A DNA stretch of 43,367 nucleotides, taken from positions 2,966,121-3,009,487 of the forward strand of contig BFEA01000058.1 in assembly GCA_003427395.1 (NCBI GenBank), read 5' to 3'. Positions 20,047 through 28,270 of this stretch are shown piece after piece. The DNA is from Chara braunii. Its lineage: Eukaryota; Streptophyta; Charophyceae; Charales; Characeae. The notes under the pieces are model-generated. The model was given only the letters and a program-made list of their open reading frames with translations, was not told the origin of the DNA and did no database searches. The first letter of the stretch is position 1. Each line of letters starts with the position of its first letter. Both the position numbers and the translations under genes were made by a program.

Positions 20047-20490
20047 AGAGGAAGAGGAGGAGGAGGAGGAGGAGGAGGAGGCAGAGGAGGCAGAGGAGGA
20101 AGAGGAGCAAGTGGAGGAAGAGGACGAGGAGGAGTTGAAGGAGGAAGAAGAAGAAGAGGAGGAGGAGGAGGAGAAGAGGGACACGACGAGGAATAGGAGG
20201 AGGAAGGAGAAAACGAAGAGGAGTGGAGGAGAAGAGGAGGAGAAGGAGGAGGAGGAGGAGAAGGAGGTAGAAGATGACGAAGAAGAGGAGGAGTGAAGGC
20301 AGAAGAAAACGACAAGGAGGAGTAGGAGGAAGAAGAAGAACGAGGAGGACTAGGAGAAGGAAGAAGAGAGGAGGAGGAGGAAGAGGATAACGACGAGAGG
20401 GAGGAGGAAGAGGAGGACGACGACAAGGAGAAGAAGAATAAGGAAGAGGAAGAGGAAGAGGAAGAGGAGAAGGAATAAGAGGAGGAGGAC

Positions 20491-20703
20491 ATGGAGGGTG
20501 GTTAAGGGGGGACGACTTGTCTTACTTGGCGGGGGAGAACGAGGCTGAGCGATCTTAGGCGAAGGCAGCGGCGATGCTCGAAGCTCGGGGACGAGACGAC
20601 CATCAGGCAGCGCGGCTGTGGGGCGACGGGCCGTTGGTGGGGAGGAACGGGCAGGCCTCAGGCAGTACACCAAGCACAGTCCGAGACGGGGGCTGCGCGA
20701 ATC
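20491..20703. other. Unassigned GC-rich sequence after the macrosatellite
   Basis: There is an abrupt change from GGA repeats to ordinary GC-rich DNA. No coding motif is recognisable; the 145-codon frame at 20618-21055 runs straight through hairpins and T-rich DNA and is probably chance. Confidence 0.4.
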
Positions 20704-20765
20704 AAAAAAGGCCCGATGTGGGTCGTTGATCGAAGACGATCAACGGCCCAGATCGAGCCTTTTTT
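20704..20765. repeat. Long imperfect hairpin (29-bp arms)
   Basis: The arms 20704-20732 and 20737-20765 are reverse complements with about three mismatches and a 4-base loop. The inner part CGTTGATCG/CGATCAACG is perfect, and the ends are A6/T6. Words such as GATCAACGGCCCAGATC are typical of plant repeat DNA. It is either a terminal fragment of a fold-back transposon or a structured transcript end. Confidence 0.8.
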
Positions 20766-20863
20766 TTTTGGAAACCGATAGGCCCCCTGCAAAATCCGAC
20801 AGTGGGAGGATGCTCGTGCTGCCGCCCAGTACCCCGCCAGGCCCCCCAAAAACAATTCTGAGC

Positions 20864-20970
20864 CCTGCGCATCTTTTGCGCAGGCCCCGGAAATACTATT
20901 TCCGATATCATCCGGTGTCCACCTTCCGGCCGGAAAACCGGATATTCAGAGGGTATCCGGATATCCGGAT
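20864..20970. repeat. Cluster of four further palindromes
   Basis: In about 107 bp there are: CCTGCGCA with TGCGCAGG (20864-20871, 20877-20884), GGAAAT with ATTTCC (20889-20894, 20898-20903), the perfect palindrome TTCCGGCCGGAA (20924-20935) and the perfect 16-bp palindrome ATCCGGATATCCGGAT (20955-20970). Together with the 20704-20765 hairpin this is a dense structured block directly before the left Ty3 copy. Confidence 0.8.
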
Positions 20971-21096
20971 TTTCTACTTAGCTTATTTATTTATTTATTT
21001 GTCTTTTTTTTATTTTTTTATTTATTTTCTGAATTTTTTAATTTTCGGCATTTAGAAACTTAGTGTGCTTATCTTGGTCTCTCATTTCCCTTGGCA

Positions 21097-21131
21097 CATT
21101 CTTGACCCCATGGGGGGTAGGGAAATGCTGT
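21097..21131 (+). repeat. Leader repeat block of family B (single copy here)
   Basis: ATTCTTGACCCCATGGGG followed by GGTAGGGAAATGCTG matches, on the opposite strand, the block at 30562-30599 in the right copy, where it exists in three diverged tandem copies. It marks the 5' leader or LTR region of the family. Confidence 0.7.
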
Positions 21132-21321
21132 TGAAATTTCCAAAAATATAAATATTATATCTCTCTTCACATTGTGTTTACTTATTTTTTTAATTATTTT
21201 TATTATTTATTTATTTACTTATTTATTTTCACTTTTCTCTCAAAATTTCACTCTTTATTTATTTTTTCCCCCGCCTCTCCCCCATACTTGCTATTTTATT
21301 TTCTTGATTAGGTCATCGGTA

Positions 21322-21385
21322 CCCTACCCTAACCACTCAAACCCCGGTTAGGGTTTTCTTAGGGTTTTGTTAGGGTTTAGGGTTT
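21322..21385 (+). promoter_or_regulatory. Telobox-like TTTAGGG words in the element leader
   Basis: ACCCTACCCTAACC, then GGTTAGGGTTTTCTTAGGG, then GTTAGGGTTTAGGG lie some 65 bp upstream of the gag frame. The same block exists on the minus strand at 30303-30369 in the right copy. In plants, short telobox words (AAACCCTAA) occur in promoters; whether they act here is inference. Confidence 0.45.
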
Positions 21386-21449
21386 TCATAAGCCCCCCCT
21401 ACTCCCCCTTTCCATTCAGGCACCCTGGATCCGAACCACCCCTCCCCTT

Positions 21450-23074
21450 TTGACGGCGCCCGCGCTCGATTTACTAGCGCCGCCCGTCGCCTTCTATCTC
21501 AGACCTCCCCCTACGCCCTCCGCTCACGTGGACCTCCCCCGGCCCTCTCTAGCCCGGCCCGTTACCTCCCCATGGCCGATGGCGTGTCCCAAGCCGCCAA
21601 GGCGACGACGACCTCGGCATCGGGCTCCACACCCGTGCCGACGGACCAGGGCCATCGGCCCCAGGGGAATCTGCACACCCTCATCACCTCCCTCCTTGCG
21701 CCCTTACAGGCGCAGGTGGAGACTCTTGCCACTGGCCTGCCACAACTCCAGGACGCTGACCGTCCTTCCTCTTCTCACTCTCTCTCTTCTCCTGGCTCCC
21801 AGTCCGGGTCCCCCTCCTCTAACATGGTGGCCACGGCGAAGCTTCCCCCTCTGCCGCCCCCGACCCGACCATCCTGGTGACCGTCCACACTCCTAGCGCG
21901 GCGGCCACCACGGGCCAGGCCCTTTCTCACTTTACGGGCGCACCCGCCCAGATTCTGGTCACTATGGCCACGGGACCACAACCTGCTCCCGTGGTATCAA
22001 CTTTTCCAGGTGTCCCGCTTCTCCCTCCCCTTCGCACGACCTCAGCGCCACCTGGCTCTCCCCCCTGTGGGATGCCCCACGCCGCTCGTGTGTCCACTTC
22101 CCGCACTCTTCCTCTTGCCACTCCTCGCTCGATCTACGTTCGACGAGTCGAGGACGAGCTTGCCCAGACCCGGGCCGACCTCGCCCTCTTACGCCTTCAG
22201 CCACCCCTACCCTCACAGGTGGCCACGCCTTCGGGCGCATCCCCTTCTTCCTCTACTCTTCCTTCCATGCAAGCTCGCTTCCCTCGCCCCGCACACTATC
22301 CACCCCCATCCTACCTTCTTCCTATCCCCTCGGTTGTTGCAACCTCTTCTACTGCAGCTCCCTCGTAGCCTGTCGTTGTTTCCCGCGCCGCTCCCCTATA
22401 CGGCCCGAGCGTACAGTCAGCTGCGCCCCTTTCTCCAAGACCTGCGCCAACTTACTCGGCTGTGGTACAAACCTGTTCTCCTCGATCCCCTCGCCTCCAA
22501 AACGGTGGCACACCACTCGTCCGCTTGACAGACATTGCCTTGTATGACGGTACAGGGATACTCGTGTCTCGGTGGCTGCAGTCTGCCACCCGCACGCTCC
22601 AACTCATGGGCGCCCCACCCGACACGTGGGTGACTCACCTCTCCACGCGCCTGCGTGGCGGTCCTTTCGACGCCTGGGAGGATTTCTACGTGCACTCCCT
22701 TCATGAGGGTCGGACCCCGACCTTCATGGATTTTCAGGCGTTCCTCGAGGATCGTCTTGGAGCCCGGCATGACGTCACTGACGCCTTCGAGCGAGTCGTC
22801 AGCAAACGTTGGTCCCGCTCTGGTGGCGCTGCCGGCCTGAACCGCCACATTCAGGTCTTTCAGGATGCCCGCCTCATTTGTAATGTGGCGTTTCCCCCTC
22901 AAGGCCGCCCTCATCGACCGTTTCTTGGCCAGCCTTCCCCTTGAGTACCGCTCCGGGTTATGGCGATACGAGTTCACATCGGCCCCACAGGCCTACGAGG
23001 CCGCCAGGACCCATCAGCGGATGCGGGCCCATCTTCACCCCGCTTCCTCCTCCCAGCCTCAGCGTACTGGCTAA
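21450..23074 (+). pseudogene. Family B gag, left copy, frameshifted
   Basis: This is homologous to the open 656-codon gag of the right copy, but spread over several frames: MTAPALDLLAPPVAFY (21450), MADGVSQAAKATTTSA (21572), then DELAQTRADLALLRLQPP (about 22150). The capsid-like part follows at 22500-22900 (VRLTDIALYDGTGI...STRLRGGPFDAWEDF...TFMDFQAFLEDRL), and in another frame IDRFLASLPLEYRSGLWRYEF and EAARTHQRMRAHLHPA end near 23074. The frame changes near 22900, apparently by a single-base indel. Gag would form the particle core. The antisense 186-codon frame (22417-22977) is a shadow. Confidence 0.72.
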
Positions 23075-23176
23075 GCCCCCTCCTCCTCTCACGACACTTC
23101 CAAACGCCGCTCCCCTTTCCACAACCGCCCCCGCCGTTCCACGCAGCAGGGCCGCAACTTCTCGTGAAGCTTCAGC

Positions 23177-23612
23177 GTGCTCGAGTATGGTGAGCAGGAC
23201 GTTGTAGCCCCGCTGTCGCCTGAGGGTGACCATAGTGATGACATCGACCTCGGCGGGGCCATCCACTACCACTTGGAGGATTCTACTCTCCCTATGGTAG
23301 AGTGCCTCCAGCTCATCCTCTCCACCTTCTCCCGGACACGCAGCTGTTTGGTTACGGTGACGCATCGCCCCCCGAGGTCTCTGAGCAGGACCTCCCTTAG
23401 GGTTTTGTCCCTCCTCGCGGTGTCCTTCCTGCTGAGGAGCGCGTAGCGATTTTGGGCCGACGTGGATGTTTGTGATGCCGCTAGGATGGTCATACCTCCT
23501 CGCAGTACCCTTACACCACCGCCATCGACCGCCACTACGCTGACCTTTCCCGCCAGCGTCGTGCTCAGTCCCCCCCCGGCGCCTCGCATCCCTGCGACGC
23601 CTCCTAGTCACG
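23177..23612 (+). pseudogene. Family B gag/nucleocapsid part, left copy, decayed
   Basis: It continues the homology with the right copy: VLEYGEQDVVAPLSPEGDHSDDIDLGGAIHYHLEDS near 23177, then the zinc-knuckle region near 23460-23520. Where the right copy has a canonical CCHC knuckle, this copy has two stops and one lost Cys (GCL, stop, CR, stop, DGHTSSQY). It runs on with RHYADLSRQRRAQSPP and, unlike the right copy, is not interrupted by the 254-bp insertion, so it represents the empty site. Confidence 0.65.
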
Positions 23613-24540
23613 GTGCAGTGTACACCTGCGCCCTTCTTCGTAGATGGCTTCTCGACATCTCAGTCGTTGTTCATCCCTCTCGCTATTGGAGCTGCGGTAT
23701 CGCACGACCCGATAGAGTGTACTCAGCCCTCTATCGCCGTACCGTTTGCGCCACCGCACACCACCATCTCCCTTCCTACCCCTCCGCGACTACCGATGTG
23801 TCGAGCCATTTGCTCAGCCCGTTGCAGCAAGCAGCTTGCGACTCGCGACGACGTTGTGTCCTCTCTTCTGGACTTGAGCATGCTCCAGGCTCGTCAGGGG
23901 CAACTCACCCTCTATGTCGCTGCACTGAATTGCCTTCTCAACATCCTCTCTGACCCTGATCGCACCCTCTCAATCATTCCAGTACAACTGGGGACCTCCG
24001 CGAGGGTGCACTCAACGTTGTAGGATTCCGGCTCTCAGGGTGACTTCATTCATCCACGTGTGGTGAAAGAAGTCCGCTTACCAACAATAGGGTCTCCGAC
24101 TCCCATCTCTGTCACCCTAGGGGATGACAAGACCCAGCGCTTCTTCGATCAGACGGTCACCGACCTCCCTTTCTTCCTCACTCTCGAGCTGACTGATTGT
24201 CCCCCTGCATCTCGTCGCCACCGCTCCTCTGCACATTTCGACGTGATGGAGACGGGGTACGACTTCATTCTCGGTACTTCGTGGTCTCGTCGATTCCGCA
24301 GCACCGAGGCCAATTGGGCAACCAACACTCTCTTTCTCAAAACGAAGTGTGGACAGACATATTACGTACCTTTCATAGGTACCACCGCGACTCCACTCCC
24401 CGACCCTCCTCCCCCGGAGCCTTCCGTGCCCACACCACCTCCTACTATCACCATCACCTCGCCTCGACAGTTTGCCCACTTTATCCGACAGGACGAAGTC
24501 ACCTTCCTTACGGTGAACGTTACGGATCTCTTGCACTATG
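23613..24540 (+). pseudogene. Family B linker and aspartic protease, left copy, truncated
   Basis: One frame from 23613 to the junction has a single TAG (24021-24023) immediately before DSGSQGDFIHP. The catalytic DSG is intact, and GYDFILGTSWSRRF is the second retropepsin motif. The upstream part includes RDDVVSSLLDLSMLQARQGQLTL, matching the linker of the right copy. Homology ends after TDLLHY; the following codons (VSDLMYIDGIVA) are antisense integrase of the neighbouring copy, so the element is truncated exactly there. Confidence 0.78.
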
Positions 24541-24550
24541 TCAGCGACCT
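24530..24550. other. Junction between the two inverted family B copies
   Basis: Up to about 24540 the plus strand matches the protease-RT spacer of the family (ATCTCTTGCACTATG; the right copy has the same words on the minus strand near 26850). From about 24541 the plus strand is the reverse complement of integrase (antisense of VHEVAD). No spacer, LTR or target-site duplication separates the two. Confidence 0.8.
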
Positions 24551-25085
24551 CATGTACATTGATGGCATAGTGGCATGAAACAAAGCGTGTACGCTTCGTG
24601 AAGCGGTCGACGACGATCGGGATAACATCATGAGAGTGGGGGGTCAGCGGACGATGAGGACCGATAAACTCCATCGAGATGGACTGCCAACGACCCTCAG
24701 GCATAGGAAGAGGCTGAAGCAAACCATAAGGCAGGTGGTTCACACTGTTCACCTCCTGACAGGTGGGACACTCTGCGACGTAGTCCTTCACAAAGTTCTT
24801 GCGCTTCAGCCAGACGTACAGGCGGCTCACACGAGGCAACGTCTTGTGGAAGCCCATATGATCGGCGACTACCTGGTCATAGAACTCTGTTACTGCCCGG
24901 ACACGTAGTTGTCCAGTGGAGGGAACGCAAATATGAGGCTCTCTGGTGCCCTGTGAACCGTGTCAGTACACAAGACCGTTGTCCCCGAGAGAGTAGTTCG
25001 GGACGGTCTTGCCACTCTGAAGGGTCGCATGGATGCCGCGATAGTCGGGGTAGTGGCGGTACTGACTGCGAAACTCGTCGATCAC
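24541..25085 (-). pseudogene. Family B integrase, right copy, truncated
   Basis: It is in the same frame as RT and RNase H. After TAG 25086-25088 it reads a spacer with TGA at 24963-24965 (LVY-stop-HGSQ, where family members have Trp), then HMGFHKTLPRVSRLYVWLKRKNFVKDYVAECPTCQ, the HHCC finger. The catalytic core begins RWQSISMEFIGPH, where the first catalytic Asp position is Glu, and continues VIPIVVDRFTKRTRFVSCHYAINVHEVAD before the junction. The second Asp and the Glu of the DDE triad are missing because of the truncation. Confidence 0.78.
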
Positions 25086-25961
25086 CTAGTGGTCGGCGGT
25101 GGTGACCGAGATGGCAGCGAGATGGATCTGCTCCTGATCGTGGTCAGGGCGTCGGGATAACGCATCTGCAACCCGATTAGTCTCACCCTTGATGTGCTTA
25201 GTGGTGAAACTAAACTCGGATAGGTCGCGCCACCAGCGAGCCTGTCGAGGGGTGAGCTTCAACTTTGTCATAAAAACCTGGACAACAGAGTTGTTCGTGT
25301 GCACCGTGAATGGTGCCCCTTGCAGGTAGTGACATCAGTGTCGAGCGGCATAAACTACTGCGAAAACCTCACGTTTATCAGCACTGTAGTTTATCTCGGC
25401 GGGCAGAGGCTGACGGGAGTGGAAGGCTATCAGAAAATCACCGGAGCGAAACTCGACAATGTCGTCCTCGACGATGGTAGGAGAGTAGTTAATAGAAGGC
25501 TCGTCAGTAGTTGGACGAGTAGGTGTCAGGCGGGAAGCAATGGTAGGGGTAGGAGGTGGGGAGCGAGGGATGCGAGGATGAGAGGAATCAGGAGAGGAAG
25601 GAAAAATATGAGAAAACACTGCTCCTACAACAAAGTTTGACGCATCGATGGTAAGGATAAAAGGACGATCAAAATTGGGTAGGTGAAGAACCGGTGCACA
25701 TATCACCGCCTTCTTGAGGACGCGGAAGGTGTCCTCGTGGAGGGGTGTCCAAACCCATGGCGGGTTCTTCCGGATGGTGGAGATAAGGACGTAGGAATAC
25801 CTAGCGTATCTCTGGATGATGTTACTATAGTAGCTAGTGAGGCCTAGGAAACTGCAAAGCTGCTTGGCGGATGTGGTGACGGACCACTCCGCAATAGCAG
25901 TGATCTTCGCCTCGTCCATGTTGAGATCCTGGTCAGACATATAGTGTCCTAAGAAATTCAC
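25086..25961 (-). pseudogene. Family B RNase H, right copy
   Basis: Same frame as the RT. It begins KVNFLGHYMSDQDLNMDEAKI, the connection region; then FLGLTSYYSNIIQRYA, DRPFILTIDASNFVVGAV (first RNase H acid) and YSADKREVFAVVYAARH, then TGA 25335-25337 and CHYLQGAPFTVHTNNSV. Relatives read RHWRHYL and HTDH here, so Trp is now TGA, Arg is now Cys and the catalytic Asp is Asn (codon 25293-25295). It ends GETNRVADALSRRPD before TAG 25086-25088. A Pro/Ser/Thr-rich insertion (SSPDSSHPRIPRSPPPTPT) lies in the middle, longer than usual for the family. Confidence 0.8.
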
Positions 25962-25967
25962 TTTGTA

Positions 25968-27380
25968 CTAGGCAAAGCGGCACTTGTTCAACTTGGCGTA
26001 GAAGCCATGTCTGCGCAAGCGGTCAAGGACGTCACGGAGATGTCTAAGATGCTCCTCAAGGGTACGACTGGTACGACTGTAGACCAGGATATCATTCAGG
26101 TAGACGAGAACGTACTGCTTCAGGATGTCCCTGAAGATGTCGTTCATCGCCCTCTGGAAGATAGCGGGTGCGTTGGTGAGGCCGAAGGGCATCACTGTAA
26201 ACTCGTAATGGCCGAAGCGCGATCGAAACGATGTCTTCGGCTGGTCCGCTGCAGCGACGTGGATCTGATGGTAACCGCTACGAAAATCAATCTTCGTAAA
26301 GAAGCGGTTGTCTGCTTGGCGGTCGAAAAGCTCATCGGAATGAGGCATGGGGTAGCTGTTCTTAACCGTGTAGCGGTTGAGACCACGATAGTCGATGTAG
26401 AGACGGGGAGTTCCATTCGCTTTGCGAGCAAAGAGGACGGGTGCACCCCACGGGGAATTGCTGGGTTTAATGAAACCCAGTCTCAAGAACTTCTCAAGCT
26501 GATGCTTGAGCTCGGTGGCCTCTGGGATCGAGAGTCTATAGGGTGTCTGGTGGTGAACACGATAGTCAGGCACAAGCTGGATGGAGTGCTCGACGTCGTG
26601 CATCAGTGGGATGCCGGCGTACGAGAACGACGAAGGGAAAACGTCATGGTACTCTCGAATGAGGTCACGAACTGCGGGCTCCAGGTCAGCCGTATATCGT
26701 GCGAGTTCCTCAACGTCAGCGTCGGCGTGTGACGACGGGGTGGAATCGATGGATGGCGGGGGGTGGGAAATAGAGATGGGAGCCATGAAGATAGAAGGAG
26801 GATCTGGCTCCAGAGGGATGAGCTCGGCGTCGGGACAGGGTGGATCATAGTGTAAGAGATCCGTTTGGTTCACTATAAAGAATGTGTCGTCGTCCTGTCG
26901 GATGAAGTGGGCGAACTGCCGAGGCGAGGTGATAGTGATAGAAGGAGATGGAGTGGACACGGAAGGTTCCGGGGGAGGAGGATCGGGGCGTGGTGTCGCA
27001 GTGGTACCTATGAAAGGTACGCGATACGTCTGTCCATACTTCGTTTTGAGAACGAGAGTGTTGGTCGCCCAATCGACCTCGGTGTTGCGGAACCGACGAG
27101 ACCACGGAGTACCGAGAATAAAATCGTACCCCGTCTCCATCACATCGAAATGTGTGGAGGAGCGGTGGCGACGAGACGCCGGGGGACAATCAGTCGGCTC
27201 GAGAGTGAGGAAGAAAGGGAGGTCGGTGACCGTCTGCTCGAAGAAGCGTTGGATCTTGTCATCCCCTAGGGTAACAGAGATGGGAGTCAGAAACCCTGTC
27301 GTGGGTAAGCGGGCTTCTTTCACCACACGTGGGTGAATGAAGTCGCCCTGAGAACCGGAATCCCACANCGCTGAGTACAC
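25968..27380 (-). pseudogene. Family B protease and reverse transcriptase, right copy
   Basis: A 470-codon open part in one frame. Retropepsin: WDSGSQGDFIHP (Asp codon 27360-27362) and GYDFILGTPWSRRF. A Pro-rich spacer leads to the RT: KPSNSPWGAPVLFARKANGTPRLYIDYRGLN, FTKIDFRSGYHQI (motif A), FGHYEFTVMPFGLTNAPAIFQ (motif B) and YVLVYLNDILVYS (motif C). Motif C should be YLDD; the first Asp is Asn (codon 26094-26096), which should abolish polymerisation. It ends at TAG 25968-25970 within CRFA-stop-YKVNFLGH. The start given is the first in-frame Met; the frame continues upstream through the linker at 27399-27722. Confidence 0.85.
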
Positions 27381-27398
27381 CCTCGTGGAGGTCCGGAG

Positions 27399-27722
27399 TC
27401 ATATGGGGATGATCGGGAGGGTGCGATCAGGGTCAGAGAGGATGGTGAGAAGGCGACGGAGTGCAACGACATGGAGGGTGAGTCGCTCCTTACGAGCCTG
27501 AAGCATGCTCAAGTCCAGAAGAGAGGACACAACGTCCTCGCGAGTAGCGAGTAGCGAGCTGCTCCCTGTATCGGGCTGAGCGAATGGCTCGACACGTCGG
27601 TAGTCGCGGCGGGGTAGGAGGGGAGATGGTGGTCTGCGGAGGAGCAGACGGTACTGCGACAGAGGGCTGAGTACATTTTGTCGGGTCCTGCGAGAGCTCA
27701 ACTCCAGTAGCGAGAGGGACAA
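27399..27722 (-). pseudogene. Family B linker between nucleocapsid and protease, right copy
   Basis: A 107-codon stretch in the same frame as the protease, ended by TGA 27399-27401 only six codons before the DSG region. ATREDVVSSLLDLSMLQARKERLTLHVVALRRLLTILSDPDR is helical and matches the left copy (RDDVVSSLLDLSMLQARQGQL). This is the segment normally lying between the zinc knuckle and the protease. In the left copy the corresponding position of the stop is coding (VQLGTSARV). Confidence 0.6.
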
Positions 27723-27817
27723 ACCGTGACGAGGATGTCGGGGAGCCGACTACTGAGGAGGGCGCCGGTGTACACTACACCGTGGCTAGGAGGCGCCGCG
27801 GGGATGCGAGGCACCAG

Positions 27818-27829
27818 GGGGGGACTGAG
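27818..27829 (+). repeat. 12-bp direct repeat flanking the insertion (left)
   Basis: GGGGGGACTGAG here and again at 28084-28095 flank the 254-bp insertion. The left family B copy has the site once (reverse complement CTCAGTCCCCCC near 23567-23578), as expected for a target-site duplication. Confidence 0.75.
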
Positions 27830-28083
27830 AGCAGGTTAACCGAGCAGCCATTTTTCAGGTCCATTTATAAGAAAACCAGACAGTCATTTTAACAACACTT
27901 CACACCAATCTATAGAGTGCATTTCTTACGACCCCATCACAGAAAAAAACCCTAGAAAAAGCAATTAAAAACATATAAAACAGCAAGCCAAAGGTGTTTC
28001 AGAAATTTCAGGCCTGAAAACCAGATGCCCCGTTAACCTGTTGTGGAGAGCAGGTTAACCGAGATGCCCCGTTAACCTCTTGT
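27830..28083. mobile_element. 254-bp non-autonomous insertion inside family B
   Basis: An AT-rich block interrupts GC-rich element sequence and is absent from the left copy at the corresponding place. It begins AGCAGGTTAACCGAG and ends CCCGTTAACCTCTTGT, so the ends carry short inverted words (AGGTTAAC and GTTAACCT). Near the right end, GATGCCCCGTTAACCT occurs twice (about 28024 and 28063), with AGCAGGTTAACCGAG between them, making a subterminal tandem and a 9-bp stem (GTTAACCTG/CAGGTTAAC). A 12-bp direct repeat flanks it. It encodes nothing. A MULE-derived miniature element is possible given the duplication length; the class is undetermined. Confidence 0.75.
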
Positions 28084-28270
28084 GGGGGGACTGAGCACGA
28101 CGCTGGCGGGAAAGGTCGGCGTAGTGGCGGTCAAGGGCGGCAGTGTAAGGGCATCGCGAGGAGGTATGACCGTCCTCACAGCAACGCAAGCACCAACGCT
28201 GGCCCAAAATGGTCGTGCGCTCCTCAGCAGAAAGCACACCGCGAGGAGGGACAAAGCCCTGAGGGAGGTC
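28055..28270 (-). pseudogene. Family B nucleocapsid zinc knuckle, right copy
   Basis: It is in frame with gag after TAG 28271-28273 (EVPH, stop, DLPQG; the left copy has EQDLP there). It contains LGQRWCLRCCEDGHTSSRCPYT: a canonical CX2CX4HX4C knuckle encoded at 28151-28192, which packages element RNA. The frame then reads into the 254-bp insertion and stops 10 codons later. So gag and nucleocapsid are separated from pol both by a nonsense codon and by the insertion. Confidence 0.8.
28084..28095 (+). repeat. 12-bp direct repeat flanking the insertion (right)
   Basis: The second copy of GGGGGGACTGAG, immediately after the insertion end TTGT. In the left flank the G run has one extra G. Confidence 0.75.

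Larger units (their letters stand above)
17383..20490 (+). repeat. Macrosatellite: purine-rich units separated by (AATC)n palindromes
   Basis: Three (AATC)n palindromes start at about 17383, 18591 and 19916, each followed by GGA/GAA-rich DNA. Landmarks recur about 1.3 kb apart: GATGTTCGGGAGAAAAA at about 17926 and 19229, the block with AAGCCTAAGCGATGGAGG at about 18370 and 19696, and GAGGATATTTTGTAAC just before the second and third palindromes. This is therefore a tandem array of roughly 1.2-1.3-kb units, with the third unit incomplete. Purines are almost all on the plus strand. The open frames here (up to 292 codons of Ser/Pro, or Glu/Arg on the other strand) are low-complexity artefacts. 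Confidence 0.85.
20990..24540 (+). mobile_element. Ty3/gypsy family B, left copy (+), 5' part only
   Basis: This copy matches the right copy (minus strand, about 26850-30690) from the AT-rich leader through gag, the linker and the protease, and stops abruptly at about 24540. It has no RT, RNase H, integrase or LTR downstream. The leader similarity starts at about 20990-21015 (CTTAGTGTGCTTATC and the ACCCCATGGGG block near 21105). Gag is broken into several frames by frameshifts and stops. GC content is high over the coding part, unlike Ty3-1. Confidence 0.85.

Noticed and set aside
17429-20673. Long Ser/Pro-rich (minus) and Glu/Arg-rich (plus) frames up to 292 codons
   Set aside because: They are produced by GGA/GAA simple sequence in all frames, with no conserved domain and no codon signature.
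21322-21385. An interstitial telomere or chromosome end
   Set aside because: Only a few degenerate TTAGGG-type words, present in both element copies at the same place, so part of the retroelement leader.
22417-23611. Antisense frames of 186 and 217 codons in the left family B copy
   Set aside because: The opposite strand matches the open gag of the right copy; the antisense frames reflect GC-rich codon bias.
26007-27336. Plus-strand frames of 241, 134 and 150 codons opposite the family B pol
   Set aside because: The minus strand has clear protease and RT motifs; the plus frames have none.
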